Assembly: GCF_003339585.1 (NCBI RefSeq)
Contig: NZ_QPKF01000008.1
Location: 1-48,798, forward strand
Length of the DNA stretch: 48,798 nt
Source of the DNA: Exiguobacterium sp. RIT594
Lineage (GTDB): Bacteria > Bacillota > Bacilli > Exiguobacteriales > Exiguobacteriaceae
Reading direction: 5' to 3'
In this document: piece after piece, positions 22,730 to 31,874 of the stretch
Position numbering within the stretch: position 1 is the stretch's first letter
Layout: each line of letters starts with the position of its first letter
Notes under the pieces: generated by a model
What the model was told of the DNA's origin: nothing
The model's input: only the letters and a program-made list of their open reading frames with translations
Database searches by the model: none
Position numbers and translations under genes: made by a program

Positions 22730-22767
22730 GTTTTATAGTTTAATTATATCATAAATAACTATAAAAC
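22730..22767. promoter_or_regulatory. Inverted repeat upstream of the Fic module
   Basis: GTTTTATAGTT and AACTATAAAAC, a perfect 11-bp inverted repeat with 16 bp between, lies just before the antitoxin gene. It is a probable operator; it could also act as a terminator of the long transfer operon that ends at 22783. Confidence 0.55.
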
Positions 22768-22782
22768 ACGATTGTTTATTGC

Positions 22783-23292
22783 TTAATCCGTGACTATTTT
22801 AGTGATTATTAAACCTTTATCGTTATATAAAAGCTTTACCTCATATTTTTTTTCTTTAGCCGTAGTGAATTCAAATAAAACTTCAGTATTACTCTCAACC
22901 TCCTTTATTTGTTTTATCTTATACTCCTTCACGAAGCCGTACGGTTTCACCTTATCCATAATTAATTGATCCATCTCTTCTGGGCTCTCTCCATTTGGAC
23001 CTTCAATTATTTCAGGTGCTCCCTTTACTCCAAAGGCTTCAGGTGAGAAGTAGCTAAATAAAGAATATCCATCTACGACCGATTTTCCGAACTCTTCAGC
23101 CCTACTCTTTACATTCACTTCAGGAAGTTCATGTAAAAATGTAGAGAGGGGCTCTTGAGACTCATTATTAGCAGTCTCAACCTCTTGTTTTTCATGTCTT
23201 ATGTCACCAATTTTTACTGCAGCTGTAATGATTAAGGTAGTCGTCACAATAAACGTACCGATTAAAATCAAAATAAAACGTTTGTACCCCAT
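22783..23292 (-). CDS. Membrane-anchored protein, possible TcpC/VirB8-like component (169 aa)
   Basis: An N-terminal transmembrane helix (ILILIGTFIVTTTLIITAAV) is followed by an extracellular domain of about 130 aa. The layout resembles single-pass T4SS scaffold proteins, but sequence does not prove it. The ATG overlaps the TGA of the hydrolase gene (TGATG). It is the last gene of the transfer operon. Confidence 0.5.
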   Translation of the reverse strand: MGYKRFILILIGTFIVTTTLIITAAVKIGDIRHEKQEVETANNESQEPLSTFLHELPEVNVKSRAEEFGKSVVDGYSLFSYFSPEAFGVKGAPEIIEGPNGESPEEMDQLIMDKVKPYGFVKEYKIKQIKEVESNTEVLFEFTTAKEKKYEVKLLYNDKGLIITKIVTD

Positions 23293-24920
23293 CAAAACAG
23301 CCCCTTTACTACTAGTTCTGGATTAATTGCATTCCTTTTATCGACAGTCCAAGCTGGAGAGTGCACTTCAAAGTGTAAATGTGGGAAAGTGGACCATGGA
23401 ACACCAGGTGTATTTCCTACCATTCCGATCTTTTGACCTTGCTTGACACTCATTCCTTCTTCAACCAAAGGCGTATAGGCTAAATGAGCATATACCGACT
23501 CAAAACTTTTTCCTTTCACCTTGTGCTTGATATAAACGACATTTCCGTAAGAAGATGAGTATTGTGATCTAGTTACTTTGCCTGCAGCAATCGAATAGAT
23601 TCCAATTTTCCCTTCATCTGCCCAAGAATGAACGTTCAAATCAACACCTGCATGCCAGGCTGGCGATCTGAATTGGTGCCAAGTACCTTTAGTGTAGGTA
23701 TCTTTTGGCATAGGTGAAATGAAATCCCCCTTACCCGCAATGAAATCTCCACCCATTGAATCACAAGATGCTTTACCAGGGTTGTTATAATACTTCAACA
23801 CCATCAAGGCGTGTTGAGGTGTTCCGTGTACCCCATCATTACATCCTAATTGAGATGGATGTGACGAACACCAGTATTTAGAAAACTCTTGTGCTTTCTC
23901 AAGTGTATATTTGTTTCCGTGTGACTTAATCCAAGGTAGGAAAGCAGCACCAAAGTTATAGGTTTGAACTGCGATCATCATGTCACCGCCAGCCTTTTGT
24001 ATCGATGCTTTCCATTCTTGTACACCTGCCTGAATTGAGTATTCAGCATCTTGAATACCATTAGGTCCTTTAGGATATCGCGTATTATACGGTCCTTCTG
24101 AAGATTGCAGTGGATCCGTTCCCATCCCTGAACTTTCTTGTTGCATCATGGCCATGAGCCATCCTGTGTACTGTTCTACACCATATTTCTTTGCATATTT
24201 TTCAATAAGGGACTTATAGCCCTTTACGTTATCTGTAACGCCTTTAGCACTGCCTCCAGGAGCTACGTCACCAATACAAAGACCAATTCCTCCTGATACT
24301 GATTGAAGATCAGGATACATCTCCATGAGCATCCCACTATCCAGAATACGCTTGACGTCTCTTTTCATCACTTTAGTAAACTTTGCAAGGTCCATAGCCT
24401 CATCTATTCCATGTGAAGACATTGATACTCTATAAGTGGATTTAGCCCCAATTTCTCTTAGCGATTCTGCTATATTCTTTGTACTGCCTCCACTATTTTT
24501 TATGAAAGATAAAATTTGATTCTTCCCTTTATAATTTTTTTTCGATATTACTTTTTCTATAGTTCCTCCACCTTTAATACACTCACCTTTCTTATTTTTC
24601 TTTTCACACTTAACATTCTCTATCTCTAGCTTCTCTACACTTAACTCTATAAAGTACAGTGCTGCTTCTTCTGGATCACCTTTATCTAAATCATTGTCGA
24701 AACGTACCATATCAAAGGCAATGAGTTCTTGCCAATCTATACCGAATTCACTAGCTACGTTCGCATATTCCTTAACTTTGTCTTCCTCCCCTCCAGGCAT
24801 AAAACCTGTAAAGACAAGAAAAGGCACAGTAAGAATAATCGCTAAGATTACACCTACTGCGCCCGCTAGCTCCTTCCAATGCTTAAGTGCAAAAGAAGCC
24901 AGTTTAATTTTTAGCATCAT
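23292..24920 (-). CDS. VirB1-like cell-wall hydrolase: lytic transglycosylase-like plus M23 peptidase
   Basis: A TM anchor (about 19-40) is followed by a lysozyme-like domain (about 235-370; catalytic E262 in MMQQESSGMG, then VQTYNFG). An M23/LytM peptidase domain (about 400-535) has H423 and D427 in WHAGVDL, H479 in YAHL, and H514/H516 in FPHLHFEVH. Both cleave peptidoglycan, one glycan strands and one peptide bridges, to open the wall for the transfer channel. Two-domain hydrolases are standard in Gram-positive conjugation systems. The early linker has a lysine-rich segment and cysteines. Confidence 0.9.
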   Translation of the reverse strand: MMLKIKLASFALKHWKELAGAVGVILAIILTVPFLVFTGFMPGGEEDKVKEYANVASEFGIDWQELIAFDMVRFDNDLDKGDPEEAALYFIELSVEKLEIENVKCEKKNKKGECIKGGGTIEKVISKKNYKGKNQILSFIKNSGGSTKNIAESLREIGAKSTYRVSMSSHGIDEAMDLAKFTKVMKRDVKRILDSGMLMEMYPDLQSVSGGIGLCIGDVAPGGSAKGVTDNVKGYKSLIEKYAKKYGVEQYTGWLMAMMQQESSGMGTDPLQSSEGPYNTRYPKGPNGIQDAEYSIQAGVQEWKASIQKAGGDMMIAVQTYNFGAAFLPWIKSHGNKYTLEKAQEFSKYWCSSHPSQLGCNDGVHGTPQHALMVLKYYNNPGKASCDSMGGDFIAGKGDFISPMPKDTYTKGTWHQFRSPAWHAGVDLNVHSWADEGKIGIYSIAAGKVTRSQYSSSYGNVVYIKHKVKGKSFESVYAHLAYTPLVEEGMSVKQGQKIGMVGNTPGVPWSTFPHLHFEVHSPAWTVDKRNAINPELVVKGLF

Positions 24921-24972
24921 AAAGTCGTCTCCTCAGCTAATTATTATTAAGCTGCAGGATCGAAGTAAAGAT

Positions 24973-25365
24973 TTACTGTTCAGTATCAGAATCACTTTCG
25001 ACATAAAAGATCCATTCATTTAATCGGAAGAATTCTTTTTCCTGTTCAGTAAATTGAGTGGAGAAGTATATCCAGGCAAATAGCTCAATCAATTCTGCTT
25101 GTTTTAAGCCAAAATGCTTTGCATATACTTTCATTTCATCAAAAACGCCATCTTTAAAATCATGTCCCATTCGCTCTTTTCGTACACCGGTTGTTGGTGG
25201 GGCAATTATTTTATGATTTCGTTCCTTGATTTCTTTAACCACTCCAAGACCGTTATCAAAAATTTCATTCCATCCCATTTCCTGCTCTCTTAACTTGCTT
25301 AAACCTCTAAGGTAATGGATGGGTAGGATCACTTCATTGCGTACCGCAAATGTTTTAAATGGCAT
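24973..25365 (-). CDS. Hypothetical protein (130 aa)
   Basis: Soluble protein beginning MPFKTFAVRNEVILPIHYL, with a helical C-terminal half and acidic end. It lies in the transfer operon between the hydrolase and a membrane protein. I recognise no family. Confidence 0.55.
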   Translation of the reverse strand: MPFKTFAVRNEVILPIHYLRGLSKLREQEMGWNEIFDNGLGVVKEIKERNHKIIAPPTTGVRKERMGHDFKDGVFDEMKVYAKHFGLKQAELIELFAWIYFSTQFTEQEKEFFRLNEWIFYVESDSDTEQ

Positions 25366-25499
25366 ATAGCATCCCTGTTCTTTCTAAAGATTTTCTTCGT
25401 GTACAGGTTATGAAGAAGAAGACTTTTCTAACTTCATAATGTCACAAAGTGATATAAAGATGCAATACGAACCAATAATTGGTAGTTAAAAATGCGTCT

Positions 25500-26210
25500 T
25501 TATTGGTCTTTAGAGGTCAGGACATACTTATTCCACTCATTTGCTTTTGGAATAGAGTCTTTTTTCGCTTTCTTGCCACTTGTACGATAGACACCTTTTT
25601 TCCACTCACGCCATTTAAATCCTACTGGTTTCTGATTGTTGTCTTCAATCACTTCAAAAAATAATCCTGCATCTCGGGCTATTTTAATCCAAGTTTTGTA
25701 CATTCTGATATGTGTATAGGTGTGTATGAACACTTCTTCACCTTTTGCTTCTTTTTCTCTTATAAACGACTCGAGTCGTTTAAAATCTTCCACGAGTTGT
25801 TTCTTCCATTTCTTTGTTATTTCGTCTGAGGTAAGACCATCTCTACGCATTTTTTTCATTTCTTTTCTTAAGTACAATTTATGGTGCATTTCGTAACTTT
25901 CATCGTTCAATTTAGTAAAACTGAGTTTTTCTATTCCTAAACGTTTTCTAAATTCGTTTCCTTCATTTTTAAAATCTACTTTCCCAAGTATATATGCATG
26001 CATAAAACTACAAATTAAGGCGTAAGCGGTTACTCCGTAAAGAATCCAGTCAGCTATTTTTAACGTCATAACTCTTTGTAATTCAGGTAAAAATAACGTG
26101 GAAATTTTTAAAAGGACGGATAGTACTACTCCTAAACCGAAAATCCAGAATGACTGAATCCACCTATGTTTTTCCTTCCTTAAATGTTCAGTAGTCCATA
26201 CTTTTTTCAT
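25500..26210 (-). CDS. Membrane protein with cytoplasmic helical domain (236 aa)
   Basis: Two TM helices (about 18-42 and 58-80) are followed by a basic, helical domain with MKKMRRDGLTSDEITKKWKKQ. The start MKKVWT is chosen because its ATG overlaps the prepilin peptidase stop (ATGA). It could be a pilus or channel assembly factor, as its neighbours are Tad genes. The family is not recognised. Confidence 0.55.
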   Translation of the reverse strand: MKKVWTTEHLRKEKHRWIQSFWIFGLGVVLSVLLKISTLFLPELQRVMTLKIADWILYGVTAYALICSFMHAYILGKVDFKNEGNEFRKRLGIEKLSFTKLNDESYEMHHKLYLRKEMKKMRRDGLTSDEITKKWKKQLVEDFKRLESFIREKEAKGEEVFIHTYTHIRMYKTWIKIARDAGLFFEVIEDNNQKPVGFKWREWKKGVYRTSGKKAKKDSIPKANEWNKYVLTSKDQ

Positions 26211-26803
26211 GTTAATAATCCCCCTGCCAATAGTGTTAAGATTGCTCCTAAACACATATTAACAGCACCCGGCCAATTCTCGAATATGATTTCTTTCCCT
26301 AAAGGGGCGCCTGGCGTAAGTAACATGATTACTTGCTCTATTTGCTCTCTGATTGCATTCTTAAAGCCTTTTTTCTTAATCCAAGATATCCAAGCAAATA
26401 GTAGTTGAAAGGCATACGTTACGATACAAAAAATCAAAGCTTGCTGAATGAGGTTTTCATGAGCAAATGAAGCGATCCATACACTCATTACAACAAACAT
26501 CTTTGTATCCCCTGGACTTGAGCTTTTCATCTTTTCTAAAATTAATCCGAAAATCAGACTAATTAACATCACGATTAAAATGATAAAACTTCCTTCATGC
26601 ATGTAATTGAAAAAACACAATCCTGCTACAAGTGATACTGCGTGTTTAAAATTCGATGTTCTTCGATACTTAATGTCTGTGTACAAATTTGCGGCAACGT
26701 AACTAATGAAAAGCAATATCGCGACAATAATTATTAATCTTTCTATTGTGAGAATGCCTAACAATTCATTTAGATCCATATGTTGAAGTGGTGGTCTTAT
26801 CAT
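26207..26803 (-). CDS. tadV: Prepilin peptidase, A24/TadV-CpaA type
   Basis: Integral membrane aspartyl protease with the two catalytic aspartates: D43 in YTDIKYRRTSN and D99 in SPGDTKMF (the GxGD-like motif). It would process the pilin leader peptides. Several TM helices, 198 aa, without the methyltransferase domain, as in TadV. It overlaps the TadE-like gene and the following membrane protein by ATGA. A C-terminal extension of about 60 residues includes another hydrophobic segment. Confidence 0.85.
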   Translation of the reverse strand: MIRPPLQHMDLNELLGILTIERLIIIVAILLFISYVAANLYTDIKYRRTSNFKHAVSLVAGLCFFNYMHEGSFIILIVMLISLIFGLILEKMKSSSPGDTKMFVVMSVWIASFAHENLIQQALIFCIVTYAFQLLFAWISWIKKKGFKNAIREQIEQVIMLLTPGAPLGKEIIFENWPGAVNMCLGAILTLLAGGLLT

Positions 26804-27195
26804 CTGAACAACACCTCACTTACTCCATTCTTTTTAGCATGTAAAGGGAAGTCCATATTAGTAATGCCAATTAAATTAAAAATTTCATAACGATATGTTC
26901 CTTCGATTTCGAATGAAAGTGAATCGTTATGTTGTATAGGTCCTTTTGTATATGAGATTTTATAACCTTCTAAATTCTCGCTTTTCATTCGACTTTCTAT
27001 TTGACCAATTATTGAATGTCTTACACCTTCATACTCATAATCGAATCCACCTTGTCTTTCGGCTAACTCTACTGCATCATTTGCCAAGTTTTGAAGGTTT
27101 GTCTTTTCATTACTCATCATTAATCCCTCTGGAATTAGCAAAGTGAGAACAAGTAGAAGTGTGATGAAAATTGCTGTTGCAGCAGTGTTCTGCAC
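26800..27195 (-). CDS. TadE-like minor pseudopilin
   Basis: GTG start set by GGAGGG 8 nt away. A short N-terminus, a TM helix (ATAIFITLLLVLTLLIPEGLM), then a small extracytoplasmic domain is the plan of TadE/TadF-like proteins. Cytoplasmic overlaps to TadV support co-assembly. It might instead be a DUF4320-type protein seen in Bacillales plasmids. Confidence 0.6.
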   Translation of the reverse strand: MQNTAATAIFITLLLVLTLLIPEGLMMSNEKTNLQNLANDAVELAERQGGFDYEYEGVRHSIIGQIESRMKSENLEGYKISYTKGPIQHNDSLSFEIEGTYRYEIFNLIGITNMDFPLHAKKNGVSEVLFR

Positions 27196-27227
27196 GTATA
27201 GTTCCCTCCTCTTACTCTTAAAAGCAA

Positions 27228-27252
27228 GAGAGGAGGTACAATACCTTCTCTC
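27228..27252 (-). promoter_or_regulatory. Intercistronic hairpin after the pilin pair
   Basis: GAGAGGAGGTA/TACCTTCTCTC forms a stable hairpin between the second pilin gene and the TadE-like gene. It could protect an abundant pilin mRNA or reduce read-through. Confidence 0.5.
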
Positions 27253-27267
27253 TGCTCTCCTAAAAAA

Positions 27268-27519
27268 TTATTTACCCCATGTTGATGGATCCACTTTGAC
27301 CGAAGTATCTTTCAATCGTGTACCGTAATTTGTGTATGCTGTTTGAAGTGCTGCGTAAATTAACCCTACAGCCATAATCCCGACGAAGATTACTCCTACA
27401 GTCCACATACCGTTATCTGCAGAGTTCTGTGAAACTTCCGATGCAGCCCATCTTGGCGCCAATGCTTTTGCTAGCACGACCGTTAGTAAAACTACTGTTA
27501 AGATGATCATTAAATTCAT
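27268..27519 (-). CDS. Small two-helix membrane protein, pilin candidate 1 (83 aa)
   Basis: Hydrophobic helix at 1-20 (MNLMIILTVVLLTVVLAKAL), a short polar stretch, then a second helix (MWTVGVIFVGIMAVGLIYAAL) and a polar tail ending DPSTWGK. About 90% identical to the next gene, a tandem duplication. Its place between tadC and the TadE-like gene suggests a major pilin. It has two helices and no canonical Flp cleavage motif, so it may instead be VirB2-like. Confidence 0.6.
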   Translation of the reverse strand: MNLMIILTVVLLTVVLAKALAPRWAASEVSQNSADNGMWTVGVIFVGIMAVGLIYAALQTAYTNYGTRLKDTSVKVDPSTWGK

Positions 27520-27551
27520 TTTTTCTCTCCATTCTATTTTTATGTTTTAAA

Positions 27552-27803
27552 TCATTTTCCCCAAGTTGTTGGATCTACTTTTGTTGAAGTATCTTTTAAT
27601 CGTGTACCGTAATTTGTGTACGCTGTTTGAAGTGCTGCGTAAATTAACCCTACAGCCATAATCCCGACGAAGATTACTCCTACAGTCCACATACCGTTAT
27701 CTGCAGAGTTCTGTGAAACTTCCGATGTAACCCATTTTGGCGCCAATGCTTTAGCTAGCACTACCATTAGTAAGACTACTGTTAAGATGATCATTAAATT
27801 CAT
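27552..27803 (-). CDS. Small two-helix membrane protein, pilin candidate 2 (83 aa)
   Basis: Near-duplicate of the gene at 27268, same length, differing in a few residues (for example APKWVT versus APRWAA). The start is at MNLMIIL where GGAGAGAG lies 4 nt upstream; an in-frame extension overlaps tadC and is unlikely. The two copies are probably subunits of one filament. Confidence 0.6.
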   Translation of the reverse strand: MNLMIILTVVLLMVVLAKALAPKWVTSEVSQNSADNGMWTVGVIFVGIMAVGLIYAALQTAYTNYGTRLKDTSTKVDPTTWGK

Positions 27804-27823
27804 TTTTCTCTCTCCATTCTGCT

Positions 27824-28663
27824 TTACATTGATTGCATTGTTTCTGTGAACGTTACATATACGATGACGAACGGATACAGTAAAATCAGCATAACTACAA
27901 TAAAGTTCCACTTTGCGAATGCTAGAGGTTTAGTCGATATCAAATAGTTGTAGTTTTCGTGACGTAGTTTATCCATGACTTCTATTTGGTCATCTAAAAT
28001 TAAAATTGCGCCCTCTTTGTTTACTTCGGACGCTTGTTTAATTGCAATAACAAACGTATGCGCCTCAGTTATATCAAGATTCTGTGCAAATTTCTTTAAA
28101 ACTTCGTCGTCCCCCGGCCTAGTTTCTAAGTCCATTGCTAGCTCATCTACAAATGGTTTCAAATAAGGTCCGGCATACTCCACTGATTTTTTTATTGCTT
28201 TTGAGGGCGTATGATTCTTTAGCAAGGTTGCAACAATTTTTAAGTAACCTGGTAATTCTAATTTTCGTTTCCAAGTAGCTGCTTTAATTTTTTGCTTCAA
28301 CTGATAATCAGGATAGATATATAACAAAGGAGAAACACATGCCATCACTTTAAATAACAATGATCCGGTCATAGTCATAAAGACTAAAGAGGCTGTAGTA
28401 AATAAAACTGCATATAAAATTTTAGTCTGTTTAAATTTCTTCACTGTCATATTCATTCCAGATATCAGGAGCTTGTTTTGTAAATCCAGATTTTTTTTAT
28501 CATTACTTCGTCTTGATTTTGATAATTCATCTTTGTTCTCTTGAAACTTATCACCCCCCTCCAAAAGAATATCTGAAGCTGTTATTCCTTTATTCGGAGT
28601 CAAAATAAAATACAAAGCGAAGGTTACAAGCGCAAACAAAATTAGCGTTATGAAAATTTCCAA
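27824..28663 (-). CDS. tadC: TadC-like pilus platform protein (T2SF)
   Basis: 279-aa membrane protein: TM helices at about 3-22, 83-112 and the C-terminal IVVMLILLYPFVIVYV. The T2SF-type domain between them includes NHTPSKAIKKSVEYAGPYLK and EAHTFVIAIKQASEVNKEGA. It forms the inner membrane platform with TadB. The TTG start is set by AAGGAGG. Confidence 0.8.
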   Translation of the reverse strand: MEIFITLILFALVTFALYFILTPNKGITASDILLEGGDKFQENKDELSKSRRSNDKKNLDLQNKLLISGMNMTVKKFKQTKILYAVLFTTASLVFMTMTGSLLFKVMACVSPLLYIYPDYQLKQKIKAATWKRKLELPGYLKIVATLLKNHTPSKAIKKSVEYAGPYLKPFVDELAMDLETRPGDDEVLKKFAQNLDITEAHTFVIAIKQASEVNKEGAILILDDQIEVMDKLRHENYNYLISTKPLAFAKWNFIVVMLILLYPFVIVYVTFTETMQSM

Positions 28664-28675
28664 GATATGTCCTCC

Positions 28676-29593
28676 TTATCGTTCAGCCATCGGGTTAAAA
28701 CTCGCTAGCTTTCTGACGATGAGATAGATCCCAATAACAGCTAGGAAATTAAAAGTGATAACAACTTTCCCTGGAAGAGTTCCAGTAAGTACTTCAGCCA
28801 TTTTAGGCATGAAGTTGAAAGCAAATGGCATTAATAAAACAAATAAAGCGTTTTGATAAAAAGCTCTCTTTTCTTTAACTAGCTCTGTTCTTAATTTAGC
28901 AATAAGGGTTTTTTCAGACTCTATATCATTGACTACAGAGGTTAATATTTTATAGGTACCATCTCCCCCATCAGCAATTGCTATTTCAAGTTGATCTACA
29001 TAAAAACTGAGCATTTTAAATGGATACTTATCTACTAGCCCGGAAAATGATTTTTTCACTCCAATTCCAGAGGAAAGATTAATAATAATTTTTTCAATTT
29101 CTTCTTGTACCGTGTGGTGCTGTAATTCTTTGATTTCTTTTAATGCTTTTACTGGTTGGTGAGTAACCAATAGTGTAGAAGTAAAAGCATTTAAAAAAAC
29201 TAATAATCGATCGAGTAAGACAACACGATGTTTACGCTTTTTTTGATTTAAAAGAATTCGTGGAACTACGAACCCCAAGAGACCGAATAGTAATAACAAC
29301 TCTTCTTTTCCAAAACTGAAGTATGAAAATAAAGATATTACTATTACTGATGCTAGCGATATTAATAGCCACTTACCTGTGTTTAAGTTCCACTCGTACT
29401 CGATAGCCTCTTGTTTTAACTTTTTAGGATTTAAGCTGAATTTTGAAAACTTGAAACCACCCACATTTTCATTATTTTGTACTTTATTATCCTTATCAAT
29501 CATCAGTTCAGATATAGAACTCCTAGGTTGAAAAACTACACGTATAAAAGTGTAGATAAGAAGGATTAAAAATACAGTGAACAATAAATTCAT
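28676..29593 (-). CDS. tadB: TadB-like pilus platform protein (T2SF)
   Basis: 305-aa membrane protein with N-terminal helix, a tandem helix pair near 75-112, and a T2SF domain (LLVFLNAFTSTLLVTHQPVKALKE, FYVDQLEIAIADGGDGT). C-terminal helices span about 245-295. Partner of TadC; adjacent and 12 bp apart. Confidence 0.85.
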   Translation of the reverse strand: MNLLFTVFLILLIYTFIRVVFQPRSSISELMIDKDNKVQNNENVGGFKFSKFSLNPKKLKQEAIEYEWNLNTGKWLLISLASVIVISLFSYFSFGKEELLLLFGLLGFVVPRILLNQKKRKHRVVLLDRLLVFLNAFTSTLLVTHQPVKALKEIKELQHHTVQEEIEKIIINLSSGIGVKKSFSGLVDKYPFKMLSFYVDQLEIAIADGGDGTYKILTSVVNDIESEKTLIAKLRTELVKEKRAFYQNALFVLLMPFAFNFMPKMAEVLTGTLPGKVVITFNFLAVIGIYLIVRKLASFNPMAER

Positions 29594-29604
29594 TAGTCAC
29601 CTCT

Positions 29605-30972
29605 TCATATCAATTTTTCAATTAGCTTTGGTTCTGCTAGGGAACGTGACATTTTTCGTTTGAGTCGATGCGAAAACTTATTCTTTAATTCGTGAACACC
29701 ATTTAATTGTTCGACCCCACCTAGATCATTGAATACAAAATTCTCTTTTTTGTAATCAAATAAGAATAAATCATTTAATGTCACTCGATTTTTTTGATAG
29801 TCATATCCTTCTATTTCTGATACCTGAGTTATATATCGATTGTTATCTTCTAGTTTCTCCATAACAATTATTAAATCAAATGCACCAGCGATAGATTGTA
29901 GAATGTCATCCCCACTTAAATTAACACCAGATCGAAGACACATTTTCTTCAAGCGTTGAAGAGCTTCTTCGCTACTTTCAGCGTGGATAGAAGTGAAGCC
30001 ACTATGACCCGATTCAAAAAACTCAACCATTTGCATTGCTTCTTCTCCACGACTTTCCCCTACAATAATTCTCCTTGGATGTTGTCGAAGGCCTAATTTC
30101 AAACCGATGCTGTAGGGAATATCTGTTTCTGGATTGCCAGTCATACGACATTCGAAAGTGTAAAAGTGTTTTTCAGGATACAGTTCATGAAGAAACAATT
30201 CTGGATCATCTTCAGCTACAAGAGTTCTTTCGTTATTAGGTATATGTTGAGCTAAATGTTTTATAAACTCCGTTTTCCCTGTACCAGTACCTCCTACAAT
30301 TAATATTTTCAACTTTGCTTGAACAGCTGCCTTAAAGAAATCCAACTCTTCAGCCGAAGCCTGATTAGTCTCTAACATACGTTCTCGAGTAGCCCTCAAC
30401 TCGCTAGAACTCTTTCGAATAGAAATGGATGTACCAATTCCTGATATATCTGATTTCATAATATTTAATCGAAGTCTAGGTAATGCAGTATCTGTATAAG
30501 GTTTAGCAGTTGTTAAAGTAGATTCAGTGACGTTAACCAAACGATAAGCTAATCTTAGAATTTCGCTTTCGCTTGAAAAGGTAATAACTTCATTTGTAAG
30601 AGGTTCGACGAATAACGTATCTCCCTCTGGTCCAATATAACGAATGGACTTTGTTCCATTTACGAAAATATCCGTAATGTCTTCTCGATCAATAAGTGGT
30701 TGGAGAATCCCAAAGCCTGTAATTTCATCAAGAATTGTACTGACTAACTCTTGCTGTTCGATATTAGGAATTGCAATACTGTTTCGTTGAATGTATTCAG
30801 ATATCTTGGAACTTAATTTGTCACGCTTTTCTCGATCTAAGAAAGAGGACTCTAACAATGATTTATTAGTTTCGATCAGATACTTCCTAAGTTTTTCAAC
30901 TGACTCATCTATCAAGTCTTGCTCTGCTTCACCTAGAAGCTTTGCTTTACTTTGCTTGTCTGCATAAGACAT
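29605..30972 (-). CDS. tadA: TadA/CpaF-type secretion ATPase
   Basis: 455-aa ATPase of the type II/IV secretion superfamily. Walker A GGTGTGKT at 227-234, Asp-box-like EDDPEL, the RRIIVGESR Walker B segment at 300-308, and the His box GHSGFTSIH at 322-330. It powers pilus assembly. No ribosome binding site precedes this ATG. Twenty-four in-frame codons upstream (from 31044) lead back to an ATT with AAGGGGTG 7 nt away, a plausible rare start. It is the only VirB11-like ATPase in the system. Confidence 0.92.
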   Translation of the reverse strand: MSYADKQSKAKLLGEAEQDLIDESVEKLRKYLIETNKSLLESSFLDREKRDKLSSKISEYIQRNSIAIPNIEQQELVSTILDEITGFGILQPLIDREDITDIFVNGTKSIRYIGPEGDTLFVEPLTNEVITFSSESEILRLAYRLVNVTESTLTTAKPYTDTALPRLRLNIMKSDISGIGTSISIRKSSSELRATRERMLETNQASAEELDFFKAAVQAKLKILIVGGTGTGKTEFIKHLAQHIPNNERTLVAEDDPELFLHELYPEKHFYTFECRMTGNPETDIPYSIGLKLGLRQHPRRIIVGESRGEEAMQMVEFFESGHSGFTSIHAESSEEALQRLKKMCLRSGVNLSGDDILQSIAGAFDLIIVMEKLEDNNRYITQVSEIEGYDYQKNRVTLNDLFLFDYKKENFVFNDLGGVEQLNGVHELKNKFSHRLKRKMSRSLAEPKLIEKLI

Positions 30973-31062
30973 TGCGTAAAAGTCGATTTTATTATCGTAC
31001 TTTTCATCATTATTATTTTTGATTAAATCAATCTTAGTGCTAATTTTGATTCACCCCTTTAA

Positions 31063-31863
31063 TCATCTAACGAAGCTTAAAAGATTTCTGATTGGACTTT
31101 TAGGTTTTTCTACATAACCTACTCCTTGAACACCCAAAGAAGCTTGTAACGATTGAATTTTTAAATCAATTAAATCACTTCCGATTTTAAGCAACCATTC
31201 TTCTCTGACTCTAAAAGGATCATATGGAATAGGAAGATATGCCATTTCGTTGATAAATTCTGCTATGTCCCCTTGATAATCTTTTTCATGTTTATTGATA
31301 ACCAACGTTTCCTCAAACGATAAATTGTTCTCTAGTAGCCACATCTTCTCGTTTCTAAATTCCATTAATGATTTTGGTTTGCCTTCTACTACACTTATGA
31401 CTTGATCAGAGCCTGTGATAATGGGATAGGATGTAAATTCATCAAGTTCAGTTGGGATATCAATAACAACATAATCATATGTTAGCTCTTTGAGAGTACT
31501 CATAAATTTCTCTATCCAGGAGCTAGGATCTTCCAGTTTTACTTGATCATACTTCCCTTGAGACTTTGGTACAGATAACAAATCCATTCCCCAAAGTTGG
31601 TTAGATGTCTTTTTATCCATATCATCTTTAGTGACAATATAGTTAGTAATTTTGTAGCTATTACTTCCTTGATTCACTAGATTTAGAAAGTTCTTTGTAG
31701 GGTGCGTAAACCCTGTATTTACTGCGAGTGACGGACTTACTAAGTTCGCTTCAATAAACAATACTTTAGCTTTTAATTTTGCTGTTTCCTTAGCAAAGGT
31801 AGTTGCTAAGGTAGATGCTCCAGCTCCACGACTTACACTTCTAAATGAGATTATCGTTGGCAT
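31063..31863 (-). CDS. TadZ/CpaE-like ParA-type localisation protein
   Basis: 266-aa MinD/ParA-fold protein. Its P-loop region is SRGAGASTLATTFA (11-24), lacking the conserved lysine of GKT, and DYVVIDIPTEL is Walker B-like. TadZ/CpaE proteins place Tad pili at the pole or membrane. The missing lysine suggests weak or no ATP hydrolysis. Lies between the SAF protein and tadA. Confidence 0.75.
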   Translation of the reverse strand: MPTIISFRSVSRGAGASTLATTFAKETAKLKAKVLFIEANLVSPSLAVNTGFTHPTKNFLNLVNQGSNSYKITNYIVTKDDMDKKTSNQLWGMDLLSVPKSQGKYDQVKLEDPSSWIEKFMSTLKELTYDYVVIDIPTELDEFTSYPIITGSDQVISVVEGKPKSLMEFRNEKMWLLENNLSFEETLVINKHEKDYQGDIAEFINEMAYLPIPYDPFRVREEWLLKIGSDLIDLKIQSLQASLGVQGVGYVEKPKSPIRNLLSFVR

Positions 31864-31874
31864 TAGAATCCTCC

